Of a DNA stretch of 64,000 nt, positions 11,701-21,200 are shown piece after piece. This stretch comes from a virus. Position 1 is the stretch's first letter, and each line of letters begins with the position of its first letter. The DNA lies in the IMG/VR virus record IMGVR_UViG_3300029787_000005, positions 62,001 to 126,000 of that record; one strand, 5' to 3'. Position numbers and translations under genes: made by a program. The notes below the pieces were generated by a model. It was not told the origin of the DNA. It did not search any database and saw nothing but the letters and a program-made list of their open reading frames with translations.

Positions 11701-14700
11701 ATTTAATCATGTTGCAATTGTAAGAATAAGCAACGCAATCAAAGTATACATTAATGGTACAGCTGATGCAGCAACGTATACCTCAGCTGCTAACTTAACT
11801 GGAGCCACTAGATTAGTAATTGGTAACAGAAGACAATTAGATGCATCTGTTGGTGGTTTCATTGATGACCTTAGAATAGACAAAACCAATGGTAAGTATA
11901 CTGGTAACTTTAATGTTACTGATAATGAGACAGCTCAAGAACAAATAAATTCTGCCGATTGGACATCATTCCAAAAAGCATATGTTAAAACATACAGTGC
12001 AGACTATACTAAGATCTGGGCAAAGGATTATGATAAGACATACGAAGGTGTCTTTGATGCAAGTTATGAAAAAGCATATGATAAAGTATATACAAAGGTA
12101 TGGGAAAAAGATTACGTCACAGATTATACCAAGGTCTGGAATAAGAACTGGGAAAAGGCATACGATAAAGTATACACTAAAGCCTGGGTTGGAGCGTATA
12201 CTAAAATATATGTAGGTCCAGTTTACTATGGTGGTTTCGCATCAGGATCACAGACAACAAACTATACCAAAGTTTGGGAAGGTAGCTTTGATGCTGACTA
12301 TACTAAAATTTGGAACAAAGATTATGAAAAAGCATACGATAAAATCTATACCAAAAACTGGGTAAAAGCATACGATAAGACATACACTAAAGACTGGGTC
12401 AAGGCATATGCTAAGACATGGACTGGTGTATATACTAAGATATGGACAAAAGATTACGATAAAGTTTATACTAAAATTTGGAACAAAGACTATGTAAAAG
12501 ATTACGTCAATGTTTGGGTTGGTGAATGGGTCAAGAATTGGGTTAAAGATTACGAAGGTTCTTTTGATGCAACATACAACAAAGTTTGGGTGAAAGCATA
12601 TTCCAAAGACTATGATAAAGTATATGAAGGTTCTTTTGATGCCACATATGAGAAGGCATACTCTAAAGACTATGATAAGGTCTATGAGACAGATTGGAAC
12701 AAAGAGTATGTTGAAACATATGAAAAAGACTATACTAAGATATGGACTAAGAACTGGGTCAAGAATTATGATACTGAATACGAAAAGCAGTATGATAAAG
12801 ATTGGGTTAAGGCATACGAGAAAGATTATGTAGCTGCATATGACAAGAACTGGGATGCAGTCTACAACAAAGATTGGGTCAAAGCCTACGATAAGGTTTA
12901 TACTAAGTTATGGGCTAAAGACTATGAAGCTGCTTATACCAAGATTTGGGATAGAGCTTGGGTCAAGAGTTACGATAAAAACTGGGTCAAGACTTATACC
13001 AAAGACTGGAACAAAGTATATGTTAAGACGTATACTAAAAATTGGGTTAAAAATTACGAGACAGATTACTCAACTGATTACGGTAAGACATATACAAAAG
13101 CATATGAAGCTCACTATACAAGAGACTTCCTCAAGTTATGGCAAGGTGAGTATACTAAGAACTATGACAAAGACTACTTAAAAGACTATGTCAAAACGTA
13201 TACTAAAAACTGGGTCAAAGATTACGAGACTGACTATACTCAAGAGTATCAAGGTACTTACACCAAAGCCTATGAAGGTATCTTTGCAACATTTATCAAA
13301 TACTATCTCGGTGCTAAAAACTGGGAAGGTAATATAAACTACACCAAGAACTATACTGGTCTAAGGTATTATGGTAAGGCTTGGGGTACTGAGTATGCAA
13401 AAACTTGGACTGGTAACTATACTCACGCATACGAAAAAGATTATGTTAAGAACTATGATGCTGACTATACAAAAGATTGGACCGCAACATATACCAAGGC
13501 ATATGTTAAGAACTATGATAAAGTATACACCAAAGTATGGGCTAAAGATTGGACCAAGGCTTATGTTGATGGGTCTGGTGATACCTATACTAAGGTATGG
13601 TCAGCAGATTATGCTGCAGACTATACTAAGGCTTGGAACAAAGATTATGAAAAAGCATACGATAAAGTTTGGAACAAAGTATATACCAAGTCTTGGGAAA
13701 AGGGTTACGTTAAGAATTATGATAAAGAGTATGTTGCTAACTATACTGGATCGTATGGAGGTGCAGCAGCTTATCTAAAAGCATATGCTGGAACAACTGA
13801 TTACTCAGGTCCTGTTAACTATACTAAGACTTGGGAAGGACCATACATAGCCAGCTTTGCACCATCGTATACTGGTGATAGTGACTTTACACAAAGATAT
13901 ACTGGTGCACTAACAAGGAATGTTCCTTACGAAGGTACAACAAGTTTTGTAGGTCCTTCTGGTGGTCAGCTTGATTCTAACCTTGCTGGTCAACCTAAAC
14001 TTCATATTATGCAAGACAATACTTGGAAGAATGTCAAGCAATTGTTTGTACATGCATCTGGTCAGTGGAAGAAAGTCAAGTACTTAAATACTAAACAAGG
14101 TGATACTTGGAAGCTAGCATACATTGGTTACGATACAACTGATATCTTCTTAGATGAAGGTGAAGTTCTTACTAGCGATAGTGATGCAGGTTCAGCTCGA
14201 GGTCACGATCTTCATATGGGTAAGATCACTTACTATGTAAATGACTTCAACTTAAAATCATATCTTGAAGCTAAAGGTAAGACACCAGATACTGTTCCAC
14301 AATTAGTGAACATATTTGTTGGTGTAAAAGATGACTATACTAAGAACTTTGTATTTGGTTCTACAGCAAATAATATTCCTGCTGTAAACTTAAATATGGA
14401 TTCTGTTACAGCTAATGTTTCAGGAGATACACAAGCAGAGATCAAACACCTTGTACGCATTGTAAACTACACAACTGGATTCATCGTAGGTAAAGGTGGA
14501 GATGGTGGTGATGCAAATGGAAGCACAAGAGGTCTAGGCAGCCATGGTAGTGATGGTGGTCATGCTATTGAGTCTGGAGCCAATGTACATCTGTTTGTAG
14601 AAAACTATGGTACTATTGGTGGTGGCGGTGGTGGTGGAGGTGCATCTGGTATCTCTGATCCATACAGTAAAGAATCTGGTGTGTACACAACTACATATCT

Positions 14701-17700
14701 TGGTGACACATATCATGGTTCTGGAGTACTTACTGAGTATGGTGCTACGTGGAGTAAAACATATACAAAAGACTGGATTAAAAATTACGTTAAAGTATAT
14801 GTTGGCGACTACACTAAAGTATATGAAAAAGATTATTCTGCAGACTATGTTAAGGCATACGTTGGTGTATATAATAAAGACTGGGAAAAGGTATACGTTA
14901 AAGAATATGCAGCAGACTACACTAAAGTATATGCTAAGGATTGGGAAAAGACATATACTAAAGCATACGAAGGCTCATTTGATGCAACTTATACTAAGAC
15001 ATATACCAAGATATGGGAAGGTAATTATACCAAAACATATACTAAAAACTATGATAAAGTTTACACAAAAGTATGGGCCAAAGACTTCAGCACAGTATAT
15101 CAAGGTGAGTATACAAAAGTATGGTCTAAAGGATATGCAAGAGATTTTGAAGCAGCATTCAATGGTGGCGGTACAGACTATCTAAGAATCTTCTCAAAAG
15201 ATTACGCCAAAGGATATGAGGTTGTATACACCGGTGACTACACTAAAGTGTGGTCTACAGACTTCAGCGCTGACTATACTAAATCTTGGGAAAAGGCATA
15301 CGATAAAGAGTATGTTGGAGCATACACTAAAGATTATAATAAAGACTATGCAAAGGCTTGGGTTGGAGTATATAATAAAGATTGGGTCAAGGCTTATTCC
15401 AAAGATTATACTAAAGTGTGGACTGGGAACTATCTTAAAGACTATGCTAAGGTATGGGCAAAAGCATATGAAGGATCTTTTGATGGTACTTGGACTAAGG
15501 TTTGGACTAAAACATACACTAAGATCTGGCAAGGTGCATACGAGAAAGATTATCTCAAAGCATACCAGAAAGTATACAACAAACAATATGATGCAAGTTA
15601 TACTGAAGCATACCAGAAAGCATACACTGGACAATTGTATTGGATTGATGAAGACGTAGCATCTTATACTGGAGCTGCTGGAAATTTCACATCTGCTCGA
15701 GCATATGGAGATGGTGAAGTTAGCTTTATCAAAGACTTTAACAAAGAATATGTTTCTGGATTTACTGGCCAGACAGCTTACACTGCAGGAGTACCAGGAT
15801 CAAGAGGTGAGCTTGGATCATTCTCACAAGCAGAGAACTATGATGTTGATTATACTAAACTATATGCATCTCCATATACTAAAGCATACGATAAGATATA
15901 TGCTAAGGCTTGGGATTCATCTGCTGCTAACTATACAGTTAACTGGGAGAAGGCTTGGGTAGAAGATTGGGCTTCAAACTGGGCTGGATCTTTCCATGGT
16001 GGTCAGCAAGATGCAATGACACCAACAAACTTTATGAAGACTTATCTTCCAGACTCTGGTGTTGCTCTATATGCAAAAGAATATACAAATACAAGATTTG
16101 GTCGTACATATGGTGGATATGAATCTGCTGGATTCATTACATCAGTTGGATCATATGCAAAAGCATACACCAAAACATATACTAAGATATGGACTAAATC
16201 ATATACCAAGGCTTGGGAAAAAACATATACTAAAGTATACGAGAAAGATTACAACAAAGCATACGATGGTGCTGCATTTGCTAAAGAATGGACTAAGACA
16301 TATACCAAAACATATGATGGTACAATATATGGTGGCGTATATGAAAAAACATATCAAAAAGCATATGACAAAGTATGGCAAGGAAGTTATGTTGATGAGT
16401 GGGGTGGAGCATATGATAAAGAATATGAAGCAGATTATCTTGCAACATATGTTAAGACATACATTGGTATCTATACCAAGACATACGAGAGTGCAGACGA
16501 TGCATATGTAGGACCTACTTATGATGGTGCAACATATACTAAGAGTTGGGAAAAAGCATACTCTGTTGATTACTCAACTGATTGGGAAAAAGCATACACC
16601 AAGTCATACGACAAAGACTATGAAAAAGCATACGAAGCTGCTTATACAAAAGCATGGTCCAAAGACTATAATAAAGATTATGAAAAAGACTACGAAGGAA
16701 CTTTCTCTAAGAGTTATGTTAAGAACTACGATCGTGTATATGTTGGTGATTATACTAAGACTTACGATAAAGATTATTCCAAAGACTATGCTAAGGTATG
16801 GAACAGCTCTGCTGCAACATATACAAAAGTATATACTAAGAGTTATGACAAAACATACTCAAGTGATTGGACTAAGTCATATGAGAAGGATTATGTAAAA
16901 GATTACACTGGTGCATTTACCAAAGCGTATACTAAAACATATACAAAAGATTACTCAGCTGATTACGCTAAAGAATGGACAAAAGCATATACCAAAACAT
17001 ATGATAAAGATTACACTAAAGCGTATACAAAAATCTATACAAAAGATTATGTCAAAAACTACGATGCAGATTATGTTGGATCATACACTGCAACATTCTC
17101 AAGATCATACGATGCAGAATACGAAGGATCATATGATAAAGAGTATGAAAAAGCATGGACAAAAATATGGACTAAGGGTTTTGGTTCTACTACATACATT
17201 GGTGACTACTCAGCAACATATCTTGCTGACTTTACAAAACAATATCAAAAAGACTTTGGTAGCTCATACAGTAGAGACTATAATGCTGAATATGAAGCAT
17301 CATATACAGGAACATATGTTGCAACATATGTCAAGACATACTCAAAAGATTGGGTCAAGGCATATGAAGCAGACTACAACAAAGACTATACAGCAGATTA
17401 TGCTACAACATGGATAAAAGAATATCTTGGTAACTATAGCAGACCTGGTGGTGTGTATGGTGCATTCCTCAAAGAATACACAGATACATTTGTTAGAGTA
17501 TACAACACCAAAGGTTCATTCATTGGTACATATCTCAAAACATATACCAAGAACTATGATCAATTGTATCAAGGTGTTTATACAAAAGCATATCAAAAGG
17601 CATATGAAGGTACATTTAACCAAGACTATCTAGTAATATACAACAAAGATTATGCTAAGGCATATGTTGGACCAGTCTTCTACGGTGGTTTTGCTTCTGG

Positions 17701-18262
17701 CTCACAGACAACAACATACAACAAAGCATATACTAAAGGTTATGAGAAGAACTGGATTAAGACTTACACAGGTATCTTCACTAAAGATTATGAGAAGGCA
17801 TACACTGGTGACTATACTAAGTCTTGGACAAAAGACTATGTTAAGACATTTGAAGATACAGCATATTCAAGAGAAGTAAACATTGCATATCTTGGATTTG
17901 CAGAGACAACTGGTGTAGCTGGTTCTGGTGGAGCTGGTTGGAACATTGGTGAAGAAGGTACTACTGAAGCTGATCACAGTCATATGTTATTCCTACCACA
18001 AGAAGGTAATCTAATCAATGGTGGTAGTCGTGGTGTTCCTGATTGGGAATATGGTAACTCAAGAGCCATTGGTGGTAAAGGTGGAGACTTAGGTAATGTT
18101 GGTACCGGTGGTGGTGAAAGGTTCCTAAGAAAATCAAGACTTGGAAGATCTGGTGATGGTGGTAAACCTGGTGCAGCCATTAAAGGTTATGACTCTGATT
18201 ATGTTAACATGATCTACCAGGGTAATATATTAGGTGACCCCAACTACATGTTCCAAGGTTAA
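8783..18262 (+). CDS. Giant tetrapeptide-repeat tail fibre protein with LamG-like and glycine-rich tip domains
   Basis: This 3159-residue protein is mostly (aromatic)-x-Lys-x repeats: Tyr/Trp/Phe every fourth residue with Lys two residues before. Order: non-repeat start (1-30); loose then strict array (about 30-826); laminin-G/concanavalin-like domain (about 829-1045, with FTIEFWLRAP, FNHVAIVR, IKVYINGT, GGFIDDLRI); second array (about 1057-1715); start of a tip domain (about 1724-1956) ending in eight glycines (1946-1953); third array (about 1975-3030); and the rest of the tip (about 3041-3159, GSGGAGWNIGEEG, GGKGGDLGN, GGKPGAAIKGYDS). A 16-residue spacer, VGP-V-(Y/F)-YGGFASGSQTT, occurs at 527, 1144 and 2962. 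Role inferred: host-recognition fibre with a lectin-like domain and a receptor-binding tip. The frame is intact; a GAGG lies 12 bases upstream of the ATG. Confidence 0.85.
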   Translation: MSYSNRLYAKEYAGGDRTFEVSYTGTGTRTPYIVYTNAFHGFYNGFEGVYTNSRTSTLAWQTNFAGAYTASYEGFVNYNSDDTDTYSKAYTSLKNFTGQLGYRKDYSATGNQPDNIWSTMNILANYSGTYSTDIAYSRVVGYVGDGNYDGAAYTATWVGELAYTPTYSGFVGFASYTKTYEGSTTYTKTYTKTYVGNTIYQAEWQRDYLKAYGGTATYTKAYTVDVNYDKDYSAGAWVGADSFVVYSKDYGGAITYLDSTGAGFTGFVNYTKGYQATQFYTKTYVGTVDYNKNYVGAADYTKAYTGRASYMAEENFNKNYTKAYTTVADFTRVWSGGLSYLGNVNYDGLTYTGTYAGDTNYQTLVYYVGTSDYVGTYEGLADNSYLGSAFVGVYEKDYIGNYFRIYTKIWQKDYVTDYNKNYVKTYTKRYEKLYVGDYVAAYRTSYHKDYDKVYSKIWTKAYEVPYTKIYSKDWEKTYTKIYTKVWTKDYLEDYGKAWLGIYNKDYIKLYNKVYSKDWVKDYGKAYVGPVYYGGFASGSQTTAYNKVWQKAYTADYTKDWEKAYVKSYEGSFDATYTKNWLTDYAADYSKDWVKAYAKDYDKVWNATYEKDYGADYTKIWTKNYDESWAKEWEKDYGKTYTKIWTKIWQKDYVTDYEKDYGKTYTTDYLKDYVATYNKDYVANYDQIYLKNWSKDYAEDYTKIWEKAYDAAYTKIWVGTYEKNWVKAYEKNYVKAYIKAYGKTWEKDYVTDYDKVYTKAYNKGYVKAYTAAYTKIWNRDWVKAYAKVWLGEYTKIWDRNWEKDYSKAYEKAWVGVYSKDYVTSYHVPYDNFDTTVLLLNAEIPNATDGDVEFIDASDQGNHVTTVHGSAAKSTDQKKFGSAAIEVPSSGSSGLTINFADDDFNFQNEDFTIEFWLRAPGTNNATILEAYDHSDNSVKWAIRGNDASSPSEIIFYEGTTARVTADDNSPWSSDTFNHVAIVRISNAIKVYINGTADAATYTSAANLTGATRLVIGNRRQLDASVGGFIDDLRIDKTNGKYTGNFNVTDNETAQEQINSADWTSFQKAYVKTYSADYTKIWAKDYDKTYEGVFDASYEKAYDKVYTKVWEKDYVTDYTKVWNKNWEKAYDKVYTKAWVGAYTKIYVGPVYYGGFASGSQTTNYTKVWEGSFDADYTKIWNKDYEKAYDKIYTKNWVKAYDKTYTKDWVKAYAKTWTGVYTKIWTKDYDKVYTKIWNKDYVKDYVNVWVGEWVKNWVKDYEGSFDATYNKVWVKAYSKDYDKVYEGSFDATYEKAYSKDYDKVYETDWNKEYVETYEKDYTKIWTKNWVKNYDTEYEKQYDKDWVKAYEKDYVAAYDKNWDAVYNKDWVKAYDKVYTKLWAKDYEAAYTKIWDRAWVKSYDKNWVKTYTKDWNKVYVKTYTKNWVKNYETDYSTDYGKTYTKAYEAHYTRDFLKLWQGEYTKNYDKDYLKDYVKTYTKNWVKDYETDYTQEYQGTYTKAYEGIFATFIKYYLGAKNWEGNINYTKNYTGLRYYGKAWGTEYAKTWTGNYTHAYEKDYVKNYDADYTKDWTATYTKAYVKNYDKVYTKVWAKDWTKAYVDGSGDTYTKVWSADYAADYTKAWNKDYEKAYDKVWNKVYTKSWEKGYVKNYDKEYVANYTGSYGGAAAYLKAYAGTTDYSGPVNYTKTWEGPYIASFAPSYTGDSDFTQRYTGALTRNVPYEGTTSFVGPSGGQLDSNLAGQPKLHIMQDNTWKNVKQLFVHASGQWKKVKYLNTKQGDTWKLAYIGYDTTDIFLDEGEVLTSDSDAGSARGHDLHMGKITYYVNDFNLKSYLEAKGKTPDTVPQLVNIFVGVKDDYTKNFVFGSTANNIPAVNLNMDSVTANVSGDTQAEIKHLVRIVNYTTGFIVGKGGDGGDANGSTRGLGSHGSDGGHAIESGANVHLFVENYGTIGGGGGGGGASGISDPYSKESGVYTTTYLGDTYHGSGVLTEYGATWSKTYTKDWIKNYVKVYVGDYTKVYEKDYSADYVKAYVGVYNKDWEKVYVKEYAADYTKVYAKDWEKTYTKAYEGSFDATYTKTYTKIWEGNYTKTYTKNYDKVYTKVWAKDFSTVYQGEYTKVWSKGYARDFEAAFNGGGTDYLRIFSKDYAKGYEVVYTGDYTKVWSTDFSADYTKSWEKAYDKEYVGAYTKDYNKDYAKAWVGVYNKDWVKAYSKDYTKVWTGNYLKDYAKVWAKAYEGSFDGTWTKVWTKTYTKIWQGAYEKDYLKAYQKVYNKQYDASYTEAYQKAYTGQLYWIDEDVASYTGAAGNFTSARAYGDGEVSFIKDFNKEYVSGFTGQTAYTAGVPGSRGELGSFSQAENYDVDYTKLYASPYTKAYDKIYAKAWDSSAANYTVNWEKAWVEDWASNWAGSFHGGQQDAMTPTNFMKTYLPDSGVALYAKEYTNTRFGRTYGGYESAGFITSVGSYAKAYTKTYTKIWTKSYTKAWEKTYTKVYEKDYNKAYDGAAFAKEWTKTYTKTYDGTIYGGVYEKTYQKAYDKVWQGSYVDEWGGAYDKEYEADYLATYVKTYIGIYTKTYESADDAYVGPTYDGATYTKSWEKAYSVDYSTDWEKAYTKSYDKDYEKAYEAAYTKAWSKDYNKDYEKDYEGTFSKSYVKNYDRVYVGDYTKTYDKDYSKDYAKVWNSSAATYTKVYTKSYDKTYSSDWTKSYEKDYVKDYTGAFTKAYTKTYTKDYSADYAKEWTKAYTKTYDKDYTKAYTKIYTKDYVKNYDADYVGSYTATFSRSYDAEYEGSYDKEYEKAWTKIWTKGFGSTTYIGDYSATYLADFTKQYQKDFGSSYSRDYNAEYEASYTGTYVATYVKTYSKDWVKAYEADYNKDYTADYATTWIKEYLGNYSRPGGVYGAFLKEYTDTFVRVYNTKGSFIGTYLKTYTKNYDQLYQGVYTKAYQKAYEGTFNQDYLVIYNKDYAKAYVGPVFYGGFASGSQTTTYNKAYTKGYEKNWIKTYTGIFTKDYEKAYTGDYTKSWTKDYVKTFEDTAYSREVNIAYLGFAETTGVAGSGGAGWNIGEEGTTEADHSHMLFLPQEGNLINGGSRGVPDWEYGNSRAIGGKGGDLGNVGTGGGERFLRKSRLGRSGDGGKPGAAIKGYDSDYVNMIYQGNILGDPNYMFQG
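8870..11260 (+). repeat. Tetrapeptide-repeat array 1 (12-bp period)
   Basis: This region codes residues about 30-826 of the giant fibre. It begins as loose YTG/YTK/YVG units and becomes a strict four-residue period from about 9960 on (for example TKIW QKDY VTDY NKNY). The DNA period is 12 bases, but Tyr (TAT/TAC), Lys (AAA/AAG) and Thr codons vary, so long perfect DNA repeats are rare. It contains the first 16-residue spacer module at 10361-10408 and an EGSFDATY element at about 10486-10515. Confidence 0.95.
10361..10408 (+). repeat. 16-residue spacer module, copy 1
   Basis: It codes VGPVYYGGFASGSQTT, residues 527-542 of the first giant fibre. The module interrupts the four-residue register and is followed by an aromatic unit (AYNKVW). 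Confidence 0.9.
11261..11920 (+). other. LamG/concanavalin-like domain embedded between repeat arrays
   Basis: This stretch codes residues about 828-1046 of the giant fibre and is compositionally unlike the arrays around it: Asp/Asn/Thr-rich with few Lys-Tyr units. Signature segments are FTIEFWLRAP, an EAYDHSDNSVKWAI-type strand, FNHVAIVRI, IKVYINGTADAATY, RLVIGNRRQ and GGFIDDLRIDK, in the order expected for Laminin_G_3-type jelly-roll domains, which bind carbohydrate in many phage and bacterial surface proteins. Ligand unknown. Confidence 0.8.
11951..13930 (+). repeat. Tetrapeptide-repeat array 2
   Basis: This array codes residues about 1057-1715 of the giant fibre. The four-residue aromatic period is almost unbroken from about 11970 to 13270 and becomes looser (YTG, YEG units) towards the tip domain. 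It contains the second 16-residue spacer (12212-12259) and several EGSFDA(T/D)Y elements (about 12283, 12553, 12625). Confidence 0.95.
12212..12259 (+). repeat. 16-residue spacer module, copy 2
   Basis: It codes the same 16 residues at 1144-1159, within a 37-residue block (1133-1169) that is identical in amino acids to a block of the second giant protein. Confidence 0.9.
14705..17880 (+). repeat. Tetrapeptide-repeat array 3, inserted within the glycine-rich tip domain
   Basis: This array codes residues about 1975-3030 of the giant fibre, between the eight-glycine run of the tip (14618-14641) and the continuing tip sequence (from about 17915). Besides strict units it has two irregular patches without the period: about 15625-15850 (YWIDEDVASYTGAAG, GVPGSRGELGSF) and about 15985-16150 (FHGGQQDAMTPTNF). 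The third 16-residue spacer, with Phe for Tyr, is at 17666-17713. Confidence 0.95.
17666..17713 (+). repeat. 16-residue spacer module, copy 3
   Basis: It codes the module at residues 2962-2977 with one change (VGPVFYGG: Phe for Tyr). Confidence 0.9.
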
Positions 18263-18268
18263 GGTGTC

Positions 18269-21200
18269 ATGGGACGGCCCCTTAAAATTAAAACCTCTGG
18301 AGGTGGAACATGGATAGCTCTACAAGAGATACCAGATACAGAATTAACCCACATAGTCCATCAAGTTCTTACAGAGTTTGCATCTAGTACTTCTGGTACT
18401 GGAACACTTTCTGTTGGAACAGATACTGGAACAAGTATTGGTACATTTACAGATACCAATTCATCAACAAGTTCCACAACTACTGTTTATCAAAATTTAA
18501 CGTCCGTGTCAGAATCAAGTATGGTCCGCCCCGTGGAGTTCGGTTCAACTATTCAAGAGGCATCTGATGCAAACATTAATTCGTTCATCATTAGCACTGC
18601 TCTTTCTAATCTTGTGTCTAACGGAATTGGGTCTTATGTCCTGTCAACAACAAATCCTGACTCAGATAGATACACTGCTATAACACCAGCGCTAACTGAT
18701 AACACAACGAGTACTTCTACAAGTTATAATTTATACAGAAAAACATCTGTTGCAACTGCACCAGCTCAAGTAATACCATTAAAGGTTACTGGTAGTACAG
18801 TTAAACAGATGACTAATACAGAGATCAAAACTCTCACAGCAAGAGTAAGAAATAGAATCATTGACACAGGAATTGGTAAGTATGCTATTCAAGCAGCTGC
18901 ACCATCTACTGGTACATGGGTTGATCAAGGAACAATACTTGATACAAAGATCATTGATTCTGATAGCGATTCCTATTCAAGGACTTACTTAAAAACATAC
19001 ACTAAAGCATTTGCAAAGAATTATCTCAAGACATACACTGGAACATTTGTTGGACAGTATGTTGGTACATATGAGAAAGATTATCAAAAAGCATATACCA
19101 GTGCAATAAACTATGAGAAGATATACACTACAGTTTGGACTAAGTCATATAGTAAAGACTTTATTGGTGTGTATCAAGGTGTAGTCAACTTCAATAGAAC
19201 ATTTGAAGGTGACTTTGCAAAAGATTGGATCAAGTCTTACAGTAAAGCATACACTGGCTTTATACTATATGCAAAAGATTATGATCAAACATTCACAGGA
19301 AACTTTCATAAAGACTATCTCAAGGGATATGTTGGTGAGAGAAACTATCTAGCAGAGTATGCAAGAGATTGGAACAAAACATACACCAAGTTATATACTG
19401 GTGAATATCAAAAGACAGAAAACTTTGAAGTTAATTATGAAGGTGAAAGAGTTGTAAACTACAATGCAACCTTTGCTGCTTTCTACGAAGGTGAGATAAC
19501 TTCAGCTGCAACATATGTCAAAGCATATGTAAAAGATTTTGGAAATGATTATGCTGCTTCATTCTCAGCTGCTGCAAACTATTCTGGTACATTCAACAGA
19601 ACATACACGAAAGATTATGGTAGAGCATGGACTGTTGAGTTTTCAGGTCCTGGTGTATTCCAATCTGAATGGACTAAAAACTATACAGTAAACTATCAAA
19701 AGGCTTATGCAAAGCTCTGGACAAAAGATTGGGTAAAGCAATATATTGTTCAGTATGAAAAGTTATATGAAAAGAGTTGGTTGGAAGATTGGGTCAAGGC
19801 TTACGAGAAAGACTATGAAGCAGCATATGATAAAGATTGGATTAAAAACTGGGTCAAATCATATTCAAAAGATTGGAATAAAGATTATTCTGCTGACTAT
19901 CTAAAAGACTATGGTAAGACATATACTACTGATTACAACAAAGATTATATCACCAACTACGAGAAAACATATGTGAAGGCATACGTTGGTGTATACAATA
20001 AAGACTATATCAAAGCATACGAGAAAGATTGGGTTACAGACTATACTCACAATTGGGTCAAAGCATATCTAAAGGTATGGAACAAAGACTATGTCAAAGG
20101 TTATGAGATTGCATGGAACAAAGTATGGTTAGGTATCTATACTAAAGACTGGTCAAAAGACTATGAAAAAATATATGTAAAGAATTGGGTAAAATCATAT
20201 GATGCGGACTACGCAAAACAATGGCTTGGTGAGTATGAAAAAAATTATGTCAAGTCTTATGACAAAGATTATGTTAAGGCATACGATCGCATCTGGTCAC
20301 AAACGTACACAAAAATCTACGATGCAGCATACACAAAGATCTGGGCCAAGGACTGGGAAAAAGATTACGTAAAGATATATCAAAAGAACTACGTTAAAAC
20401 ATATAGTGCTGCATATGAAGGATCGTTTGATGAAAACTATAACAAAGATTATGTAGCTGCATATACAAAGATATGGAACAAGACTTATACTAAGATCTGG
20501 CAGAAAGACTATGTCACAGATTACACAAAGACATACACAACAGATTATAATAAAGACTATACAAAAATTTATGCTAAGGCTTGGGTTGGTGCATATACAA
20601 AAATATATGTTGGGCCTGTGTACTACGGTGGTTTTGCATCTGGATCTCAAACTACAAACTACACAAAAGTTTGGGAAGGTAGCTTTGGTGCCAACTATAC
20701 AAAGGTATGGGTAAAGACATATACCAAAGATTGGAACAAAGCATATACCAAGAACTGGATAAAAAACTATGATGCTGATTATGTAAAAGCATATGATAAG
20801 ATATACGAAAAGGCTTGGGTCAAGACTTATACTAAAGCATATGTTGGTGTTTACAATAAGGATTGGAACAAAGATTACGTTAAGGATTATTCCAAAAATT
20901 GGGTTAAAGCATATACTAAGAATTACGATAAAGTATATAACAAAGATTGGTCTAAAGATTGGAACGTTGATTACGTTGCAGTGTATCTAAAGAATTGGGT
21001 TAAGACATACGACAAAGATTATGTTAAAGCATATGAAGGTGCCTTTGATGCAACCTACACAAAGATATGGAATAAAGATTATCTAAAAGACTATGCTAAG
21101 TTGTGGGCTAAGGATTATGATAAAGAGTATGAAGGATCTTTTGATGCTGCATATGTTAAACAATATGCAAAGAACTGGGTAAAGGCTTATGAGGCTAGTT

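Noticed and set aside
15194-15659. Overlapping open frames of about 146 aa on both strands in array 3
   Set aside because: Both are frame-shifted or antisense readings of the repeats with Lys/His/Met/Ile-biased or Cys/Phe/Ile-biased composition.
18255-18275. The two giant repeat genes being one gene split by a frameshift
   Set aside because: The first ends in a complete tip domain with a stop and the second starts with its own ATG and a separate 230-residue non-repeat domain.
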